Assembly: GCF_000152625.1 (NCBI RefSeq)
Contig: NZ_CH724156.1
Coordinates: forward strand, 752,966-816,965
Origin: Roseovarius nubinhibens ISM
Lineage (GTDB): Bacteria > Pseudomonadota > Alphaproteobacteria > Rhodobacterales > Rhodobacteraceae
Reading direction: 5' to 3'
DNA length: 64,000 nt
The stretch's first letter is position 1, and each line of letters opens with the position of its first letter. Both the position numbers and the translations under genes were made by a program. This document shows positions 54,119 through 63,357 of this stretch, in pieces. The notes beneath the pieces are model-generated. The model was not told the origin of the DNA. It was given only the letters and a program-made list of their open reading frames with translations, and did no database searches.

Positions 54119-55057
54119 CTACCCCGCGGCACGGCGCAGCGATTGCGCCATGCAGTGAATGCCGCCGCCCATCATGGTGAACATCGACATATCCGGATCA
54201 TAGACCGTGAACCCGTTGGCGCGCAGCTTGCCGATCAGATCCTTGCTCGCCGCCGGGGCGAGCACGCGATCATTGCCAAAGGACATCACATTACAGCCGA
54301 GCGCCATCGTGTCCTTGAACCCCACCGGCACGATTTCGATCTTCTTGGATTTGAGCCACTCGACCACATGATCGGGCGTCGTCTCGAGGCAGACCGCTGC
54401 GCATTTCGGCGCGATCATGCAGACCATCAGGTCGATATGGACATAATAGGGGTCGATATAGGCATAATGGACTTCCCAGCCCTCTTTCTCGACCCAGGCC
54501 CCGATCTGCCGCGCCGACACTTCCTCGCAGCGCATGCCGGTATAGCCGATCAGCACCGCGCCCGGCTCGATAATATGGAAATCGCCACCTTCGAAATTGC
54601 CGGCGCTGACCATGTCATAGATCGGGATGCCCTTCTCGAGATAAAAGCGCAGCGCCGCCGAATACTCGCCGCGCCGCCGCGGGTTGGCCATCTGGGTGAT
54701 CACCGCGCCCCAGGGCGTCATAAAGCTCGAATCGCGCGCATAGACCCCGTATTTGAGATGTTCATCGGCAGGCAGAGTATGCACCGTCACCCCACCATCG
54801 GCATAGGCTGACAGCATCTCGTTATACTGCGTCACCGCCGTCGCATGATCCCACGCCCGCTTGTTGAGCGCGGTATCGCGATAGATCGAGCTAAAGGCGG
54901 AATTGTCCATGTGGCCAAAGGTTTCCACCGGCCCCAGCAGCACATCCGACAACACCCCATATTCGCTGTCGATCCCCCAGTCGCGCAGCGCGGTCGTCCC
55001 GCCCTCGGCGGCACGGTTGCGCAAAGGCGTCAGGGCGGTCATGGCATCCTTGGGCAT
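54119..55057 (-). CDS. Amidinotransferase / dimethylargininase-superfamily enzyme (guanidino-modifying)
   Basis: A 312-residue protein of the arginine deiminase/amidinotransferase fold. Active-site elements visible are ARDSS (107-111), FEGGDFH (155-161), YVHIDL with His207, and the nucleophile Cys302 in GGGIHCMAQ near the C-terminus. Such enzymes hydrolyse or transfer the amidino group of arginine-like compounds. It starts at 55057 after an AAGGA site and is followed by the orphan binding-protein gene 60 bases on, suggesting import and processing of a guanidino compound. The exact substrate is not determinable. Confidence 0.8.
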   Translation of the reverse strand: MPKDAMTALTPLRNRAAEGGTTALRDWGIDSEYGVLSDVLLGPVETFGHMDNSAFSSIYRDTALNKRAWDHATAVTQYNEMLSAYADGGVTVHTLPADEHLKYGVYARDSSFMTPWGAVITQMANPRRRGEYSAALRFYLEKGIPIYDMVSAGNFEGGDFHIIEPGAVLIGYTGMRCEEVSARQIGAWVEKEGWEVHYAYIDPYYVHIDLMVCMIAPKCAAVCLETTPDHVVEWLKSKKIEIVPVGFKDTMALGCNVMSFGNDRVLAPAASKDLIGKLRANGFTVYDPDMSMFTMMGGGIHCMAQSLRRAAG

Positions 55058-55445
55058 GGGATTTTCCTTCCATCGCAAATGTTCAGTCTTGCGAAACAGG
55101 CTACAGGTGAGTTGCGCTTGTGGATAACGAATAAATATACTGATCTAGATGAATCCATCTCACCAAAACCCGCGGAACCCGAAAAACCCGACATCCCCTC
55201 AACCCCACCAACCCCCGCCAAAAGACCCCGCTCAGCCGCAGAAATTTTCACCTGAGATCAGGGCCTTTGCGGCTTTGGGGTCTGGCACCGCTTTCGGCGC
55301 TGGCGCATAGTGTCGACACCATGAGCCGTGCCTGCCTCGAGAAAAAGCTTGAGGTAAATATATTTTAGGCACATAATTTTTAACCATATACCAAATAGGC
55401 GATGGCCGATCCCGGAACCATCGCCAGCAACGGGAGACCAAAACG
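55058..55445. promoter_or_regulatory. 388-bp divergent intergenic region with liv promoter and leader repeat
   Basis: It separates the amidinotransferase (minus) from the Liv importer (plus). For the plus side a good sigma-70-like promoter is visible: TTGAGG (55349-55354), 17-base spacer, CATAAT (55372-55377). The leader contains the inverted repeat GGCGATGG (55398-55405)/CCATCGCC (55418-55425), a possible operator or 5'-UTR hairpin. A palindrome GTGTCGACAC lies at 55310-55319. The middle third (about 55160-55260) is A/C-rich and shows no supportable gene. Confidence 0.55.
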
Positions 55446-56609
55446 ATGAAACGGACGCTTCTCGCATCCCTGATGGCGGCCACCTGCCTCACTGGTGCCG
55501 CCTCTGCCGCCGAAGACAAGATCAAGATCGGCCTGATCTACACCCTTTCCGGCCCCGCCGCCGCGCTTGGCGAACAAGGCCGCGACGGCTTTTTGCTGGC
55601 CGCAGACCAGATCGGCAAGATCGGCGGTCTGGAGACCGAAATCATCGTCATCGACGATGAGCGCAAGCCCGACCTCGCCGCCAGCAAGGCGCGCGAACTG
55701 GTCGAACGCGACGAGGTCGATTTCGTCGTCGGCCCGATTTTTTCCAACATCCTGATCGCGATCCACAAACCCGTCACCGAAAGCGGCGCGATCCTGATCA
55801 GCTCGAACGCAGGCACCTCGAATTTCGCCGGCAAGGACTGCCACCCGAATTTCTTCGTGACCTCCTATCAGAACGATCAGAACCACGAGGTCATGGGCGC
55901 CTATGCCGAGAAACAGGGCTATCAGAACGTCTTTCTCATGGCCCCCAACTATCAGGCCGGCATCGATAGCCTGAACGGCTTCAAACGCTCCTATTCCGGC
56001 GGCGTCGCGGGCGAGGTCTATACCGAACTCGGCCAGCTCGACTTTTCCTCGGAACTGAGCCAGATCGCCGCCTTCCAGCCCGACGCGCTCTTTACCTTCA
56101 TGCCCGGCGGCATGGGCGTGAACCTCGTCAAGCAATACAATCAGGCGGGTCTCGGCTCGATCCCCTTCCTGTCGGCCTTTACCGTGGATGAAACCACCCT
56201 GCCCGCGACCCAGGACGCGGCCGTGGGCTTTCTCGGCGGTGCCACCTGGGCCCCCGACATGGACAACGAGGCGAACAAGACCTTCGTTTCCGGCTATGAA
56301 GAGAAATACGGCCACGTCCCCGGCACCTACGCCATGCAGGCCTATGACGCGGCGCAGCTGATCGACAGCGCCGTGCGCAAGGTCGAGGGCAATCTCGAGG
56401 ACAAGGACGCCCTGCGCGCCGCCCTCAAAGAGGCCGATTTCGCCAGCCCGCGCGGCGATTTCACCTTCGGCAACAACAACTACCCGATCCAGGATTTCTA
56501 TCTGGTCAAGGCGGTCAAACGTGAGGACGGCAAATACGCCACCTCCATGGTCGAGCGTATCTTCGACGACTATCAGGACAATTATGCCGCCGAGTGCGAC
56601 ATGAAGTAA
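55446..56609 (+). CDS. Liv-type ABC transporter substrate-binding protein
   Basis: A 387-residue Peripla_BP_6 protein. The signal peptide ends near ASAAED (residue 22), followed by KIKIGLIYTLSGPAAALGEQGRDGF, the hallmark of LivJ/LivK-like proteins. GGGAGA precedes the ATG. Although the family binds branched-chain amino acids, relatives next to aromatic pathways bind aryl acids; the neighbouring FAD monooxygenase and CoA-ligase genes make an aromatic or heteroaromatic acid the likelier ligand here (inference). Confidence 0.9.
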   Translation: MKRTLLASLMAATCLTGAASAAEDKIKIGLIYTLSGPAAALGEQGRDGFLLAADQIGKIGGLETEIIVIDDERKPDLAASKARELVERDEVDFVVGPIFSNILIAIHKPVTESGAILISSNAGTSNFAGKDCHPNFFVTSYQNDQNHEVMGAYAEKQGYQNVFLMAPNYQAGIDSLNGFKRSYSGGVAGEVYTELGQLDFSSELSQIAAFQPDALFTFMPGGMGVNLVKQYNQAGLGSIPFLSAFTVDETTLPATQDAAVGFLGGATWAPDMDNEANKTFVSGYEEKYGHVPGTYAMQAYDAAQLIDSAVRKVEGNLEDKDALRAALKEADFASPRGDFTFGNNNYPIQDFYLVKAVKREDGKYATSMVERIFDDYQDNYAAECDMK

Positions 56610-56649
56610 CCCTGACCCTGGACCCAAGCCGCGATCGGAACATTCCCCG

Positions 56650-57570
56650 ATGACAAACCTGTTCATCCTGCAACTAATGAACGGCCTTCAATTCGGCGTC
56701 TTGCTGTTTCTGATCGCGGCCGGTCTGACCCTGATCTTCGGGATCATGGATTTCGTCAATCTCGCCCATGGTGTGCTCTACATGGTGGGCGGCTATCTCA
56801 TGGCCACGTTCGTGGCCCTGACCGGCAGCTTCACCATGGGGCTGCTGCTCGCCCTGCCCACCGCGCTGGTGGTGGGTCTGGCGCTGGAATATCTGGTGAT
56901 CCGAAAACTCTATCACCGCTCGCATCTCGATCAGGTGCTGGCCACCTTCGGCCTTCTCATGATCATCACCGAAGGGGTCAAGATCCTCTGGGGCAGCAGC
57001 CCGCTTTCGGTGCCGATCCCACCGCTTCTCGATGGGGCGATCCCGCTCATCGGGCAGGTGAAATACCCGATCTACCGTCTCGCCATCATCGCCACCGGTC
57101 TGGCGGCGGCGGCCGGTCTCTATCTCATCGTGAACCACACGCGCATCGGCATGCTGCTGCGCGCCGGCGCCACCAACCGCAACATGGTCGCGGCCCTTGG
57201 CGTCAATATCTCGCGGCTCTTCCGGCTGGTCTTTGCCTTTGGCGTGATGCTCGCCTGTTTCGCGGGCATGATGGTCGCGCCGATCCTGTCGGTCGACACC
57301 GGCATGGGCGAAAGCATCCTCATCCTGACCTTCGTGGTGGTGGTCATCGGCGGCATCGGCTCGATCCGGGGGGCGTTTCTCGGCGCGCTTCTGGTGGCCA
57401 CGGTGGACACATTGGGCGGCACCTTTGGCCCGATCCTGCTGCGCATGGTGTTTGATCCCGCCACCGCCTCGCAGGTGGGCCGGACCCTCGCCCCGATGCT
57501 GGTCTATATCCTGATGGCCATCATCCTCTTTGCCAAACCCGCGGGCCTCTTTGGGCGCAAGCCGGTATGA
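56650..57570 (+). CDS. Liv-type ABC transporter permease (LivH-like)
   Basis: A 306-residue permease with about eight membrane spans. Typical LivH text includes LQLMNGLQFGVLLFLIAAGLTLIFGIMDFVNLAHG at the N-terminus and GIGSIRGAFLGALLVATVDTLG near the end. The next gene starts inside its stop (ATGA). Confidence 0.92.
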   Translation: MTNLFILQLMNGLQFGVLLFLIAAGLTLIFGIMDFVNLAHGVLYMVGGYLMATFVALTGSFTMGLLLALPTALVVGLALEYLVIRKLYHRSHLDQVLATFGLLMIITEGVKILWGSSPLSVPIPPLLDGAIPLIGQVKYPIYRLAIIATGLAAAAGLYLIVNHTRIGMLLRAGATNRNMVAALGVNISRLFRLVFAFGVMLACFAGMMVAPILSVDTGMGESILILTFVVVVIGGIGSIRGAFLGALLVATVDTLGGTFGPILLRMVFDPATASQVGRTLAPMLVYILMAIILFAKPAGLFGRKPV

Positions 57571-58556
57571 GTGACATGACCACACCTCCGACGACCCGCC
57601 CCGCCCCGCGCCTGCGTGGCCGCACCAAGGCCGCCCTCGTGCTCTTTGTCCTCGCGGCGCTGCTGCCGGTCTTTGCCTGGGCCACCAACGATCCCTATCT
57701 GGTGGTGATCGGCACCCGCATCCTCGCCTATGCCATCGCCGCCATGGCGCTCGACCTGATCCTCGGCTACGGCGCGATGGTGAGCTTTGGCCACGCCGCC
57801 TATCTCGGCTTTGGCGCCTATGCGGTCGCGGTGCTGAGCCGCCATGGCGTCACCGACATCACCCTGCATCTGCTCGCCGGCATCAGCCTCTCGGCGGTCT
57901 TTGCGCTGATCACCGGCTGGATCTCGCTGCGCACCCGCGGCATCTATTTCATCATGATCACTCTGGCCTTTGGTCAGATGGCCTATTTCTTCTTCGTGTC
58001 GCTGTCGTCCTATGGCGGCGACGACGGGGTGACGCTCGACGCGCGCTCGACCGTGCTGGGCCAGCCCTGGCTCGAAAACGATCAGGTGCTCTATTACACG
58101 GCGCTGGCGCTGTTGATCGGGCTCTTTACCCTCTGCGCCCGCATCGTCACCTCGCGTTTTGGCCGCGTTCTCACCGGCACCCGTGAAAACACCACGCGGA
58201 TCGAGGCGCTGGGCTTTGCGCCCTTCCGCTATCAGCTCACCGCCTTCGTGATCTCCGCCTGCATGACCTCGGTCGCGGGCGTCATGCTCGCCAATCAGGC
58301 CGAATTCATCTCGCCCGCCTTCATGTCTTGGCATGTCTCGGGCGAGCTGATCGTGATGGTGGTGCTCGGCGGCATCGGCAATCTCACCGGGGCCATCGGC
58401 GGCGCCTTCCTCGCGCTCATGCTCGAAGAGCTGCTCAACATCTTCACCGAACATTGGAAGCTCTTCTTCGGGGTCATCCTCGTGCTGGTGGTGCTCTATT
58501 CGCCCGACGGCATTTCCGGGCTCTTGCGCAAACTCAAGCTGGGGGGCGAGAAATGA
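57567..58556 (+). CDS. Liv-type ABC transporter permease (LivM-like)
   Basis: A 329-residue permease. Hallmarks are ALDLILGYGAMVSFGHAAYLGFGAY, SLRTRGIYFIMITLAFGQMAYFF and VVLGGIGNLTGAIGGAFL. It forms the channel with the LivH-like subunit. It overlaps both its neighbours by four bases. Confidence 0.92.
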   Translation: MSDMTTPPTTRPAPRLRGRTKAALVLFVLAALLPVFAWATNDPYLVVIGTRILAYAIAAMALDLILGYGAMVSFGHAAYLGFGAYAVAVLSRHGVTDITLHLLAGISLSAVFALITGWISLRTRGIYFIMITLAFGQMAYFFFVSLSSYGGDDGVTLDARSTVLGQPWLENDQVLYYTALALLIGLFTLCARIVTSRFGRVLTGTRENTTRIEALGFAPFRYQLTAFVISACMTSVAGVMLANQAEFISPAFMSWHVSGELIVMVVLGGIGNLTGAIGGAFLALMLEELLNIFTEHWKLFFGVILVLVVLYSPDGISGLLRKLKLGGEK

Positions 58557-59314
58557 GCGGTCTCTCGGTACGCAATCTCAACAAATCCTACGGCGCGCTG
58601 CGCGTCACCCATGATCTGTCGCTCGACATCCACCCCGGCGAGCTGCACGCGATCATCGGCCCCAATGGCGCGGGCAAGACGACGCTGATCACCCAGCTCT
58701 CGGGTCAGTCCCCCTCGGACAGTGGCGAAATCCTCTTCGACGGGCGCGACATCATGCGGCTCTCGATGCCGGAACGGGTGCATCTCGGCCTCGCCCGCTC
58801 GTTTCAGATCACCTCGATCCTGCCGAAATTCACCGTGCTCGAAAACGTCGCCCTCGCGGTGCAGGCCAAGGACGGGTCGAGCTTTCGCTTCTTCCGCGCC
58901 GTGGCGCAAGAGGCCCGGCTCAACGCCCGCGCCATGGAGTTTCTCGCCCAGGTCAGCCTCGATCAGAGCGCCGATCTGCCCGCCAGCGCCCTCTCGCATG
59001 GCGATCACCGGCGGCTCGAACTGGCCATGGCGCTGGCTAGCGAGCCGAAACTCCTGCTGCTCGACGAGCCGCTCGCCGGCACCGGCGGCCAGGATGCCGA
59101 GGCGTTGGTCGATCTGCTCGCCGCGCAAAAGGGCCGCATCACCATCGTGCTCATCGAACATGACATGGGCGCGGTGTTTTCGCTCGCCGACCGGATTTCG
59201 GTGCTGGTCTATGGCGAAATCATCGCCACCGGCACGCCCGAAGAAATCCGCAACAACGCCGCCGTGCGCGCCGCCTATCTCGGCGACGAAGAGGCCGAGG
59301 AGATCCCATGCTGA
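58553..59314 (+). CDS. Liv-type ABC transporter ATP-binding protein (LivG-like)
   Basis: A 253-residue ATPase: Walker A GPNGAGKTT near residue 41, Walker B LLLLDEPLAG and H-loop IVLIEHDM. The signature reads LSHGDHRRLE; LivG proteins usually have LSYGQ or LSHGE here, so the Asp is a minor deviation. The start overlaps the LivM-like stop (ATGA) and its own stop overlaps the LivF-like start by seven bases. Confidence 0.9.
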   Translation: MSGLSVRNLNKSYGALRVTHDLSLDIHPGELHAIIGPNGAGKTTLITQLSGQSPSDSGEILFDGRDIMRLSMPERVHLGLARSFQITSILPKFTVLENVALAVQAKDGSSFRFFRAVAQEARLNARAMEFLAQVSLDQSADLPASALSHGDHRRLELAMALASEPKLLLLDEPLAGTGGQDAEALVDLLAAQKGRITIVLIEHDMGAVFSLADRISVLVYGEIIATGTPEEIRNNAAVRAAYLGDEEAEEIPC

Positions 59315-60003
59315 GCGTTGAAAACCTCCGCGCCGCCTATGGCGAAAGCCAGGTGCTCTTTGGCGTGAGCCTCGATGTGAACGAAGGCGAGGTGGTGACG
59401 CTTCTGGGCCGCAATGGCATGGGCAAGACGACCACCGTCAACACGGTCTTCGGCCTGCTCAAGCCGCGCGACGGCCGGGTCTCGGTCGATGGTATCGACC
59501 TCACCGGGGCCGAACCGCATCGCGTCGCCGAGGCCGGGCTCGGCCTCGTCCCCGAGGGCCGCCAGATCTTCCCGACGCTCACCGTCACCGAAAACCTCAT
59601 CGCCACCGCCCGCGCCCGCGGCCCGGCGAAATGGACGCTCGAGCGCATCTTCGACCTCTTCCCGCGCCTCAAGGAACGCCGCCGCAACATGGGCAATCAA
59701 CTCTCGGGCGGCGAACAGCAGATGCTCGCCATCGGCCGCGCCCTGATGACCAACCCGAAACTCGTGGTGCTCGACGAGGCGACCGAAGGCCTCGCGCCGC
59801 TGATCCGGCAGGACATCTGGTCCTGCCTCGCGCGGCTCAAGGACGAAGGCGAGGCGATCCTCGTGATCGACAAGAATGTCGACGCGCTGACCCGGCTCGC
59901 CGACCGCCATGTGGTGCTCGAGCGGGGCAATGTGGTCTGGACGGGCAGCACGCCCGATTTCCTCGCCACCCCGGAGATCAAGGAACGATTTCTTCAGGTT
60001 TGA
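59308..60003 (+). CDS. Liv-type ABC transporter ATP-binding protein (LivF-like)
   Basis: A 231-residue ATPase: Walker A GRNGMGKTT, the LivF-typical VPEGRQIFPTLTVTENL, signature LSGGEQQMLAIGRAL and Walker B LVVLDEATEGLAP. Residues after Walker B read VIDKNVDALTRLADR, where the usual H-loop His (VEQN-type in LivF) is replaced by Lys-Asn, as in many LivF proteins. It completes a full importer with the four preceding genes. Confidence 0.9.
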   Translation: MLSVENLRAAYGESQVLFGVSLDVNEGEVVTLLGRNGMGKTTTVNTVFGLLKPRDGRVSVDGIDLTGAEPHRVAEAGLGLVPEGRQIFPTLTVTENLIATARARGPAKWTLERIFDLFPRLKERRRNMGNQLSGGEQQMLAIGRALMTNPKLVVLDEATEGLAPLIRQDIWSCLARLKDEGEAILVIDKNVDALTRLADRHVVLERGNVVWTGSTPDFLATPEIKERFLQV

Positions 60004-60027
60004 ACCGATAACAGAGAGGTAATTGAG

Positions 60028-60480
60028 ATGGACATGACTGCCGGCGTGACCCGCGCCAATGAGGGTCTTGAAAACATCAGCTGGAACATTCTCGGCCAGA
60101 CCTACGTGCCGAAACAGCATTCCGAGGGCTCGCTTTCGTGGCACGCGACCCTGCCCAAGGGCACCTTCGTGCCGCCCCATATCCACCCGACACAGGATGA
60201 ATTCATCTATGTGCTCGAAGGCCGGTTCGATCTCATCCTCGACGGGGCCAACACCCATGCCGAACCCGGCGATCTGGTGCGCATGCCCAAGGGCATCCCG
60301 CATGGCATCTTCAACAAGACCGACAGCACCATCAAATGCCTGTTCTGGGTCTCGCCGAGCCAGCGGCTCTTTGATCTCTTCTGGGCACTGCACAATCTCG
60401 GGCCCGAGCCGAACCCGGCCGAGGTCGTCGCCATCTCGGCCCAGCACGAGGTCGACTTCCTGCCGCCCGAGGATGTGTAA
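60028..60480 (+). CDS. Cupin-domain protein
   Basis: A 150-residue single-domain cupin with both motifs intact: PPHIHPTQDEFIYVLEGRFDL (metal-binding His, His, Glu) and GDLVRMPKGIPHGIFN (His). Such proteins can be dioxygenases, isomerases or sensors. It lies between the Liv importer and the FAD monooxygenase, three bases before the latter, so it probably belongs to the same aromatic pathway. Reaction unknown. Confidence 0.8.
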   Translation: MDMTAGVTRANEGLENISWNILGQTYVPKQHSEGSLSWHATLPKGTFVPPHIHPTQDEFIYVLEGRFDLILDGANTHAEPGDLVRMPKGIPHGIFNKTDSTIKCLFWVSPSQRLFDLFWALHNLGPEPNPAEVVAISAQHEVDFLPPEDV

Positions 60481-60483
60481 CCG

Positions 60484-61731
60484 ATGAAGGTTATCATCGC
60501 AGGGGCCGGGATCGGCGGGCTGACAACGGCACTGATGCTGCACGCCCGCGGCATCAAGGCCGAGATTTACGAGGCCGCCCGCGAGGTGCGCGAAGTGGGG
60601 GTCGGCATCAACGTGCTGCCCCATGCCATCCGCGAGCTCGACGCGCTGGGCCTGCTGCCCGCGCTCGACGCGGTCGGGCTGCGCACCCGCAAGCTTTCTT
60701 ACCTCACCCGTGACGGGAGCGAAGTCTGGTCGGAACTGCGCGGTCTGCACGCAGGCCATGACGTGCCGCAATTCTCGATCCATCGCGGTCGGCTGCAGAA
60801 ACTGATCTATGATGCGGTGATCGACCGGCTCGGCCCGGACGCGATCCGCACCGGCTGCCGCCTCGCCGGCATGGTGCAGGACGAGGCGGGCGTCACCGCC
60901 CATTTCTCCGACAATCACGATGGCGGCGCCGGCACCACGGTGCGCGGCGATGTGCTCATCTGCTGCGACGGCATCCATTCGGCGGGCCGCCGCATGTTCT
61001 ACCCCAAGGAACCGGGGCCGAGCTGGCAGGGCGTCATGATGTGGCGTGGTGCCGTCGATTGGGACGTCTGGGACGACGGTGAGAGCATGGCGATCAGCGG
61101 CGGCCTCGGCGGCAAGCTGGTGCTCTACCCGATTGCGCCGCCCAAGGATGGCAAACAGCTGATGAACTGGGTGGTGAACATCCGGGTGCAAGATCCCGAA
61201 CTGTCGCCGCCCCCCGCCAGCAACTGGTCGCGTCAGGTGCCGCTCTCGCTGGTCCTGCCCTATGCCCGGCGCTTTACCGTGCCCGGCTGCGATATCGAGG
61301 CGCTGGTGCGCGCCACGCCCAGCATCTTTGAATATCCGATGGCCGACCGCGATCCGCTGCCGCGTTGGACCTTTGGCCGGGTCACGCTCTTGGGCGATGC
61401 GGCGCATCCGATGTACCCGGTGGGCTCCAATGGCGCGAGCCAGGCCATTCTCGATGCCCGCTGCCTCGCCGATGCGCTGGCCCGTGCCGAACACCCGCGC
61501 GCGGCGCTCTGGAGCTACGAACAGGACCGGCTGCCGAAAACCGCAGAGGTGGTGCGCAACAACCGCTCCGGCGGGCCCGAAGGCGTCATCGACGCGGTCG
61601 AACGGCTCGCCCCGGCGGGGTTCAAGAACATCGAAGATGTGCTGAGCTATGAGGACCGCGAGGCCATCGTCGGCGGCTATGCCAAGCTGGCGGGCTTTGG
61701 CAAGGTCACTCGCGTCGAAAAGACCGGCTGA
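60484..61731 (+). CDS. FAD-dependent aromatic monooxygenase (PhzS / salicylate hydroxylase class)
   Basis: A 415-residue class A flavoprotein monooxygenase. Visible are IIAGAGIGGLTTAL (FAD dinucleotide site), SIHRGRLQKLI, the ICCDGIHS motif (DG) and GDAAHPMYPVGSNGASQAI, the last typical of the PhzS/3-hydroxybenzoate-hydroxylase-like branch. It hydroxylates an aromatic or heteroaromatic ring using NAD(P)H and oxygen. It ends the plus-strand operon and converges on a thiolase gene. With the CoA-ligase, RidA, thioesterase and thiolase on the opposite strand it suggests degradation of an amino- or hydroxy-aromatic acid. Confidence 0.87.
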   Translation: MKVIIAGAGIGGLTTALMLHARGIKAEIYEAAREVREVGVGINVLPHAIRELDALGLLPALDAVGLRTRKLSYLTRDGSEVWSELRGLHAGHDVPQFSIHRGRLQKLIYDAVIDRLGPDAIRTGCRLAGMVQDEAGVTAHFSDNHDGGAGTTVRGDVLICCDGIHSAGRRMFYPKEPGPSWQGVMMWRGAVDWDVWDDGESMAISGGLGGKLVLYPIAPPKDGKQLMNWVVNIRVQDPELSPPPASNWSRQVPLSLVLPYARRFTVPGCDIEALVRATPSIFEYPMADRDPLPRWTFGRVTLLGDAAHPMYPVGSNGASQAILDARCLADALARAEHPRAALWSYEQDRLPKTAEVVRNNRSGGPEGVIDAVERLAPAGFKNIEDVLSYEDREAIVGGYAKLAGFGKVTRVEKTG

Positions 61732-61740
61732 ACCACGGGC

Positions 61741-61762
61741 GCGGGCGGCTCACACCGCCCGC
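61741..61762. terminator. Hairpin at the convergent monooxygenase/thiolase ends
   Basis: GCGGGCGG (61741-61748) pairs with CCGCCCGC (61755-61762) around a 6-base loop. It overlaps the thiolase stop codon and lies nine bases after the monooxygenase stop. There is no T-run on either side, so it is a plausible but weak bidirectional terminator. Confidence 0.5.
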
Positions 61763-62952
61763 AGCACCAGCGACACGCCTTGGCCCACGCCGACGCACAT
61801 GCTGGCCAGACCCAATCTGCCATGCCCCGCCGCCAGATCGCGCGCCAAAGTGCCCACAAGCCGCGCCCCCGACATCCCCAAAGGATGGCCAAGCGCAATC
61901 GCCCCGCCATTGCGGTTGATATGCTCCGCCCGCCAGTCGAGGCCGAGCTGATCCAGAACCGCAATCGCCTGCGCCGCAAAGGCCTCGTTGAGCTCGATGA
62001 GATCGAACGCCTGCGCATTGATCCCCAGCCGCGCACAGAGCCTCTCGGTCGCGGGCACCGGGCCGAGCCCCATCACCCGAGGCGCAAGCCCCGCACTCGC
62101 CCCGCCCTCGATCCGCGCCAGCGGCGTGAGCCCATGCCGCTTGACCGCCGCCTCCGAGGCGAGGATCAGCGCCGCCGCCCCGTCATTGACCCCCGAGGCA
62201 TTGCCCGCCGTGACCGTCCCGCCCTTGCGAAACGGGGTCGGCAGCGACGCCAGCTTCTCGAGGCTCGTCTCGCGCGGATGCTCGTCGCGTTCCACCTCCA
62301 CCGCCGCACCCTTGCGCTGTGCGAGGCTCACCGGCGCGATCTCCTGGGCGAACCGCCCCGAGGCCTGCGCCGCCAGCGCCCGCTCCTGGCTTGCCAGCGC
62401 AAAGGCATCCTGATCGGCGCGCGACACGCCACAGGCCTCGGCCACGTTCTCGGCCGTCTCCGGCATGCTGTCGATCCCGTATTGCGCCTCGATCGCCGGG
62501 TTCACAAAGCGCCAGCCAATCGTCGTGTCGTAAATCTCGGCCCGCCGCGAATAGGCGGCCTCCGCCTTCGGCATCACCAAGGGCGCGCGGCTCATGCTCT
62601 CGACACCGCCCGCGACAATGAGATCGGCCTCGCCCGCCCGGATGGCCCGCGCGCCGGTCATCACCGCATCCATCCCCGACCCGCAGAGCCGGTTGAGCGT
62701 CAGCGCCGGCACGCTCTCGGGCAGCCCCGACAAGAGCACCGCCATCCGCGCCACATTGCGATTGTCCTCGCCCGCCTGATTGGCACAGCCAAGGATCACC
62801 TCATCCACCGCCGCCCAGTCTAACTGCCCCTGCCGCGCCATCAGCGCCCGGAGCGGATGCGCCGCCAGATCGTCGGTCCGCACCCCCGCCAGCGCCCCAC
62901 CATAGCGGCCAATCGGCGTCCGGATATAGTCGCAGACAAAGACCTCAGCCAT
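61750..62952 (-). CDS. Acetyl-CoA acyltransferase / 3-oxoadipyl-CoA thiolase-type thiolase
   Basis: A 400-residue thiolase. It has the acylated Cys90 in [12 protein letters not shown], the catalytic His in [17 protein letters not shown] and the second Cys in [11 protein letters not shown] near the C-terminus. The start [22 protein letters not shown] matches the PcaF/PaaJ branch that cleaves 3-oxoadipyl-CoA or 3-oxo-5,6-dehydrosuberyl-CoA. It is the last gene of a minus-strand operon with RidA, thioesterase and an aryl-CoA ligase, so it probably carries out the final cleavage of an aromatic pathway. Confidence 0.9.
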   Translation of the reverse strand: MAEVFVCDYIRTPIGRYGGALAGVRTDDLAAHPLRALMARQGQLDWAAVDEVILGCANQAGEDNRNVARMAVLLSGLPESVPALTLNRLCGSGMDAVMTGARAIRAGEADLIVAGGVESMSRAPLVMPKAEAAYSRRAEIYDTTIGWRFVNPAIEAQYGIDSMPETAENVAEACGVSRADQDAFALASQERALAAQASGRFAQEIAPVSLAQRKGAAVEVERDEHPRETSLEKLASLPTPFRKGGTVTAGNASGVNDGAAALILASEAAVKRHGLTPLARIEGGASAGLAPRVMGLGPVPATERLCARLGINAQAFDLIELNEAFAAQAIAVLDQLGLDWRAEHINRNGGAIALGHPLGMSGARLVGTLARDLAAGHGRLGLASMCVGVGQGVSLVLRAV

Positions 62953-62955
62953 GCC

Positions 62956-63357
62956 CTAGCCCCGCGCGATCTCGGCCGTGGCCTCGATCTCCAGCAACGC
63001 CTCATCCTCGACAAGCCCCGCCACGATGAGCATCGACATCGCCGGGAAATGCCGCCCCAGCACCTTGCGGTAGACCTCGCCCACCTCGCGCTGCCGGGCA
63101 AGATATTCCGCCTTGTCGATCACGAACCACGTGAGCCGGGTGATGTCGCCCACCTGCCCGCCGGCGGCCTCGACCACATCGACGATATTGCGCAAGGCCT
63201 GCTCCATCTGGCCGATGAAATCATGGCTCTCGAACACCTGATCCGCGGTCCAGCCGATCTGCCCGCCGACATAGAGCGTGCCGCTTTGCGACAGCACGCC
63301 ATTGGCATAGCCCTTGGCCGGTTTCCAGCCCTCGGGCTGGACAATCTCATGGGTCAT
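62956..63357 (-). CDS. RidA-family (YjgF/YER057c/UK114) deaminase
   Basis: A 133-residue RidA-family protein. It has SQSGTLYVGGQIGW, a QALRNIVDVVEAAGGQVGDI helix region and the C-terminal AMSMLIVAGLVEDEALLEIEATAEI block. RidA proteins hydrolyse imines and enamines; in 2-aminobenzoyl-CoA and aminomuconate pathways a member serves as deaminase. I start at 63357 (MTHEIVQP), overlapping the thioesterase stop by 11 bases. Its presence in this operon points to a nitrogen-bearing aromatic substrate (inference). Confidence 0.85.
   Translation of the reverse strand: MTHEIVQPEGWKPAKGYANGVLSQSGTLYVGGQIGWTADQVFESHDFIGQMEQALRNIVDVVEAAGGQVGDITRLTWFVIDKAEYLARQREVGEVYRKVLGRHFPAMSMLIVAGLVEDEALLEIEATAEIARG

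Noticed and set aside
59275..61494. 739-codon open frame opposite the LivF-like, cupin and monooxygenase genes
   Set aside because: It spans three real genes and their gaps on the other strand; long antisense frames are expected at this GC content.
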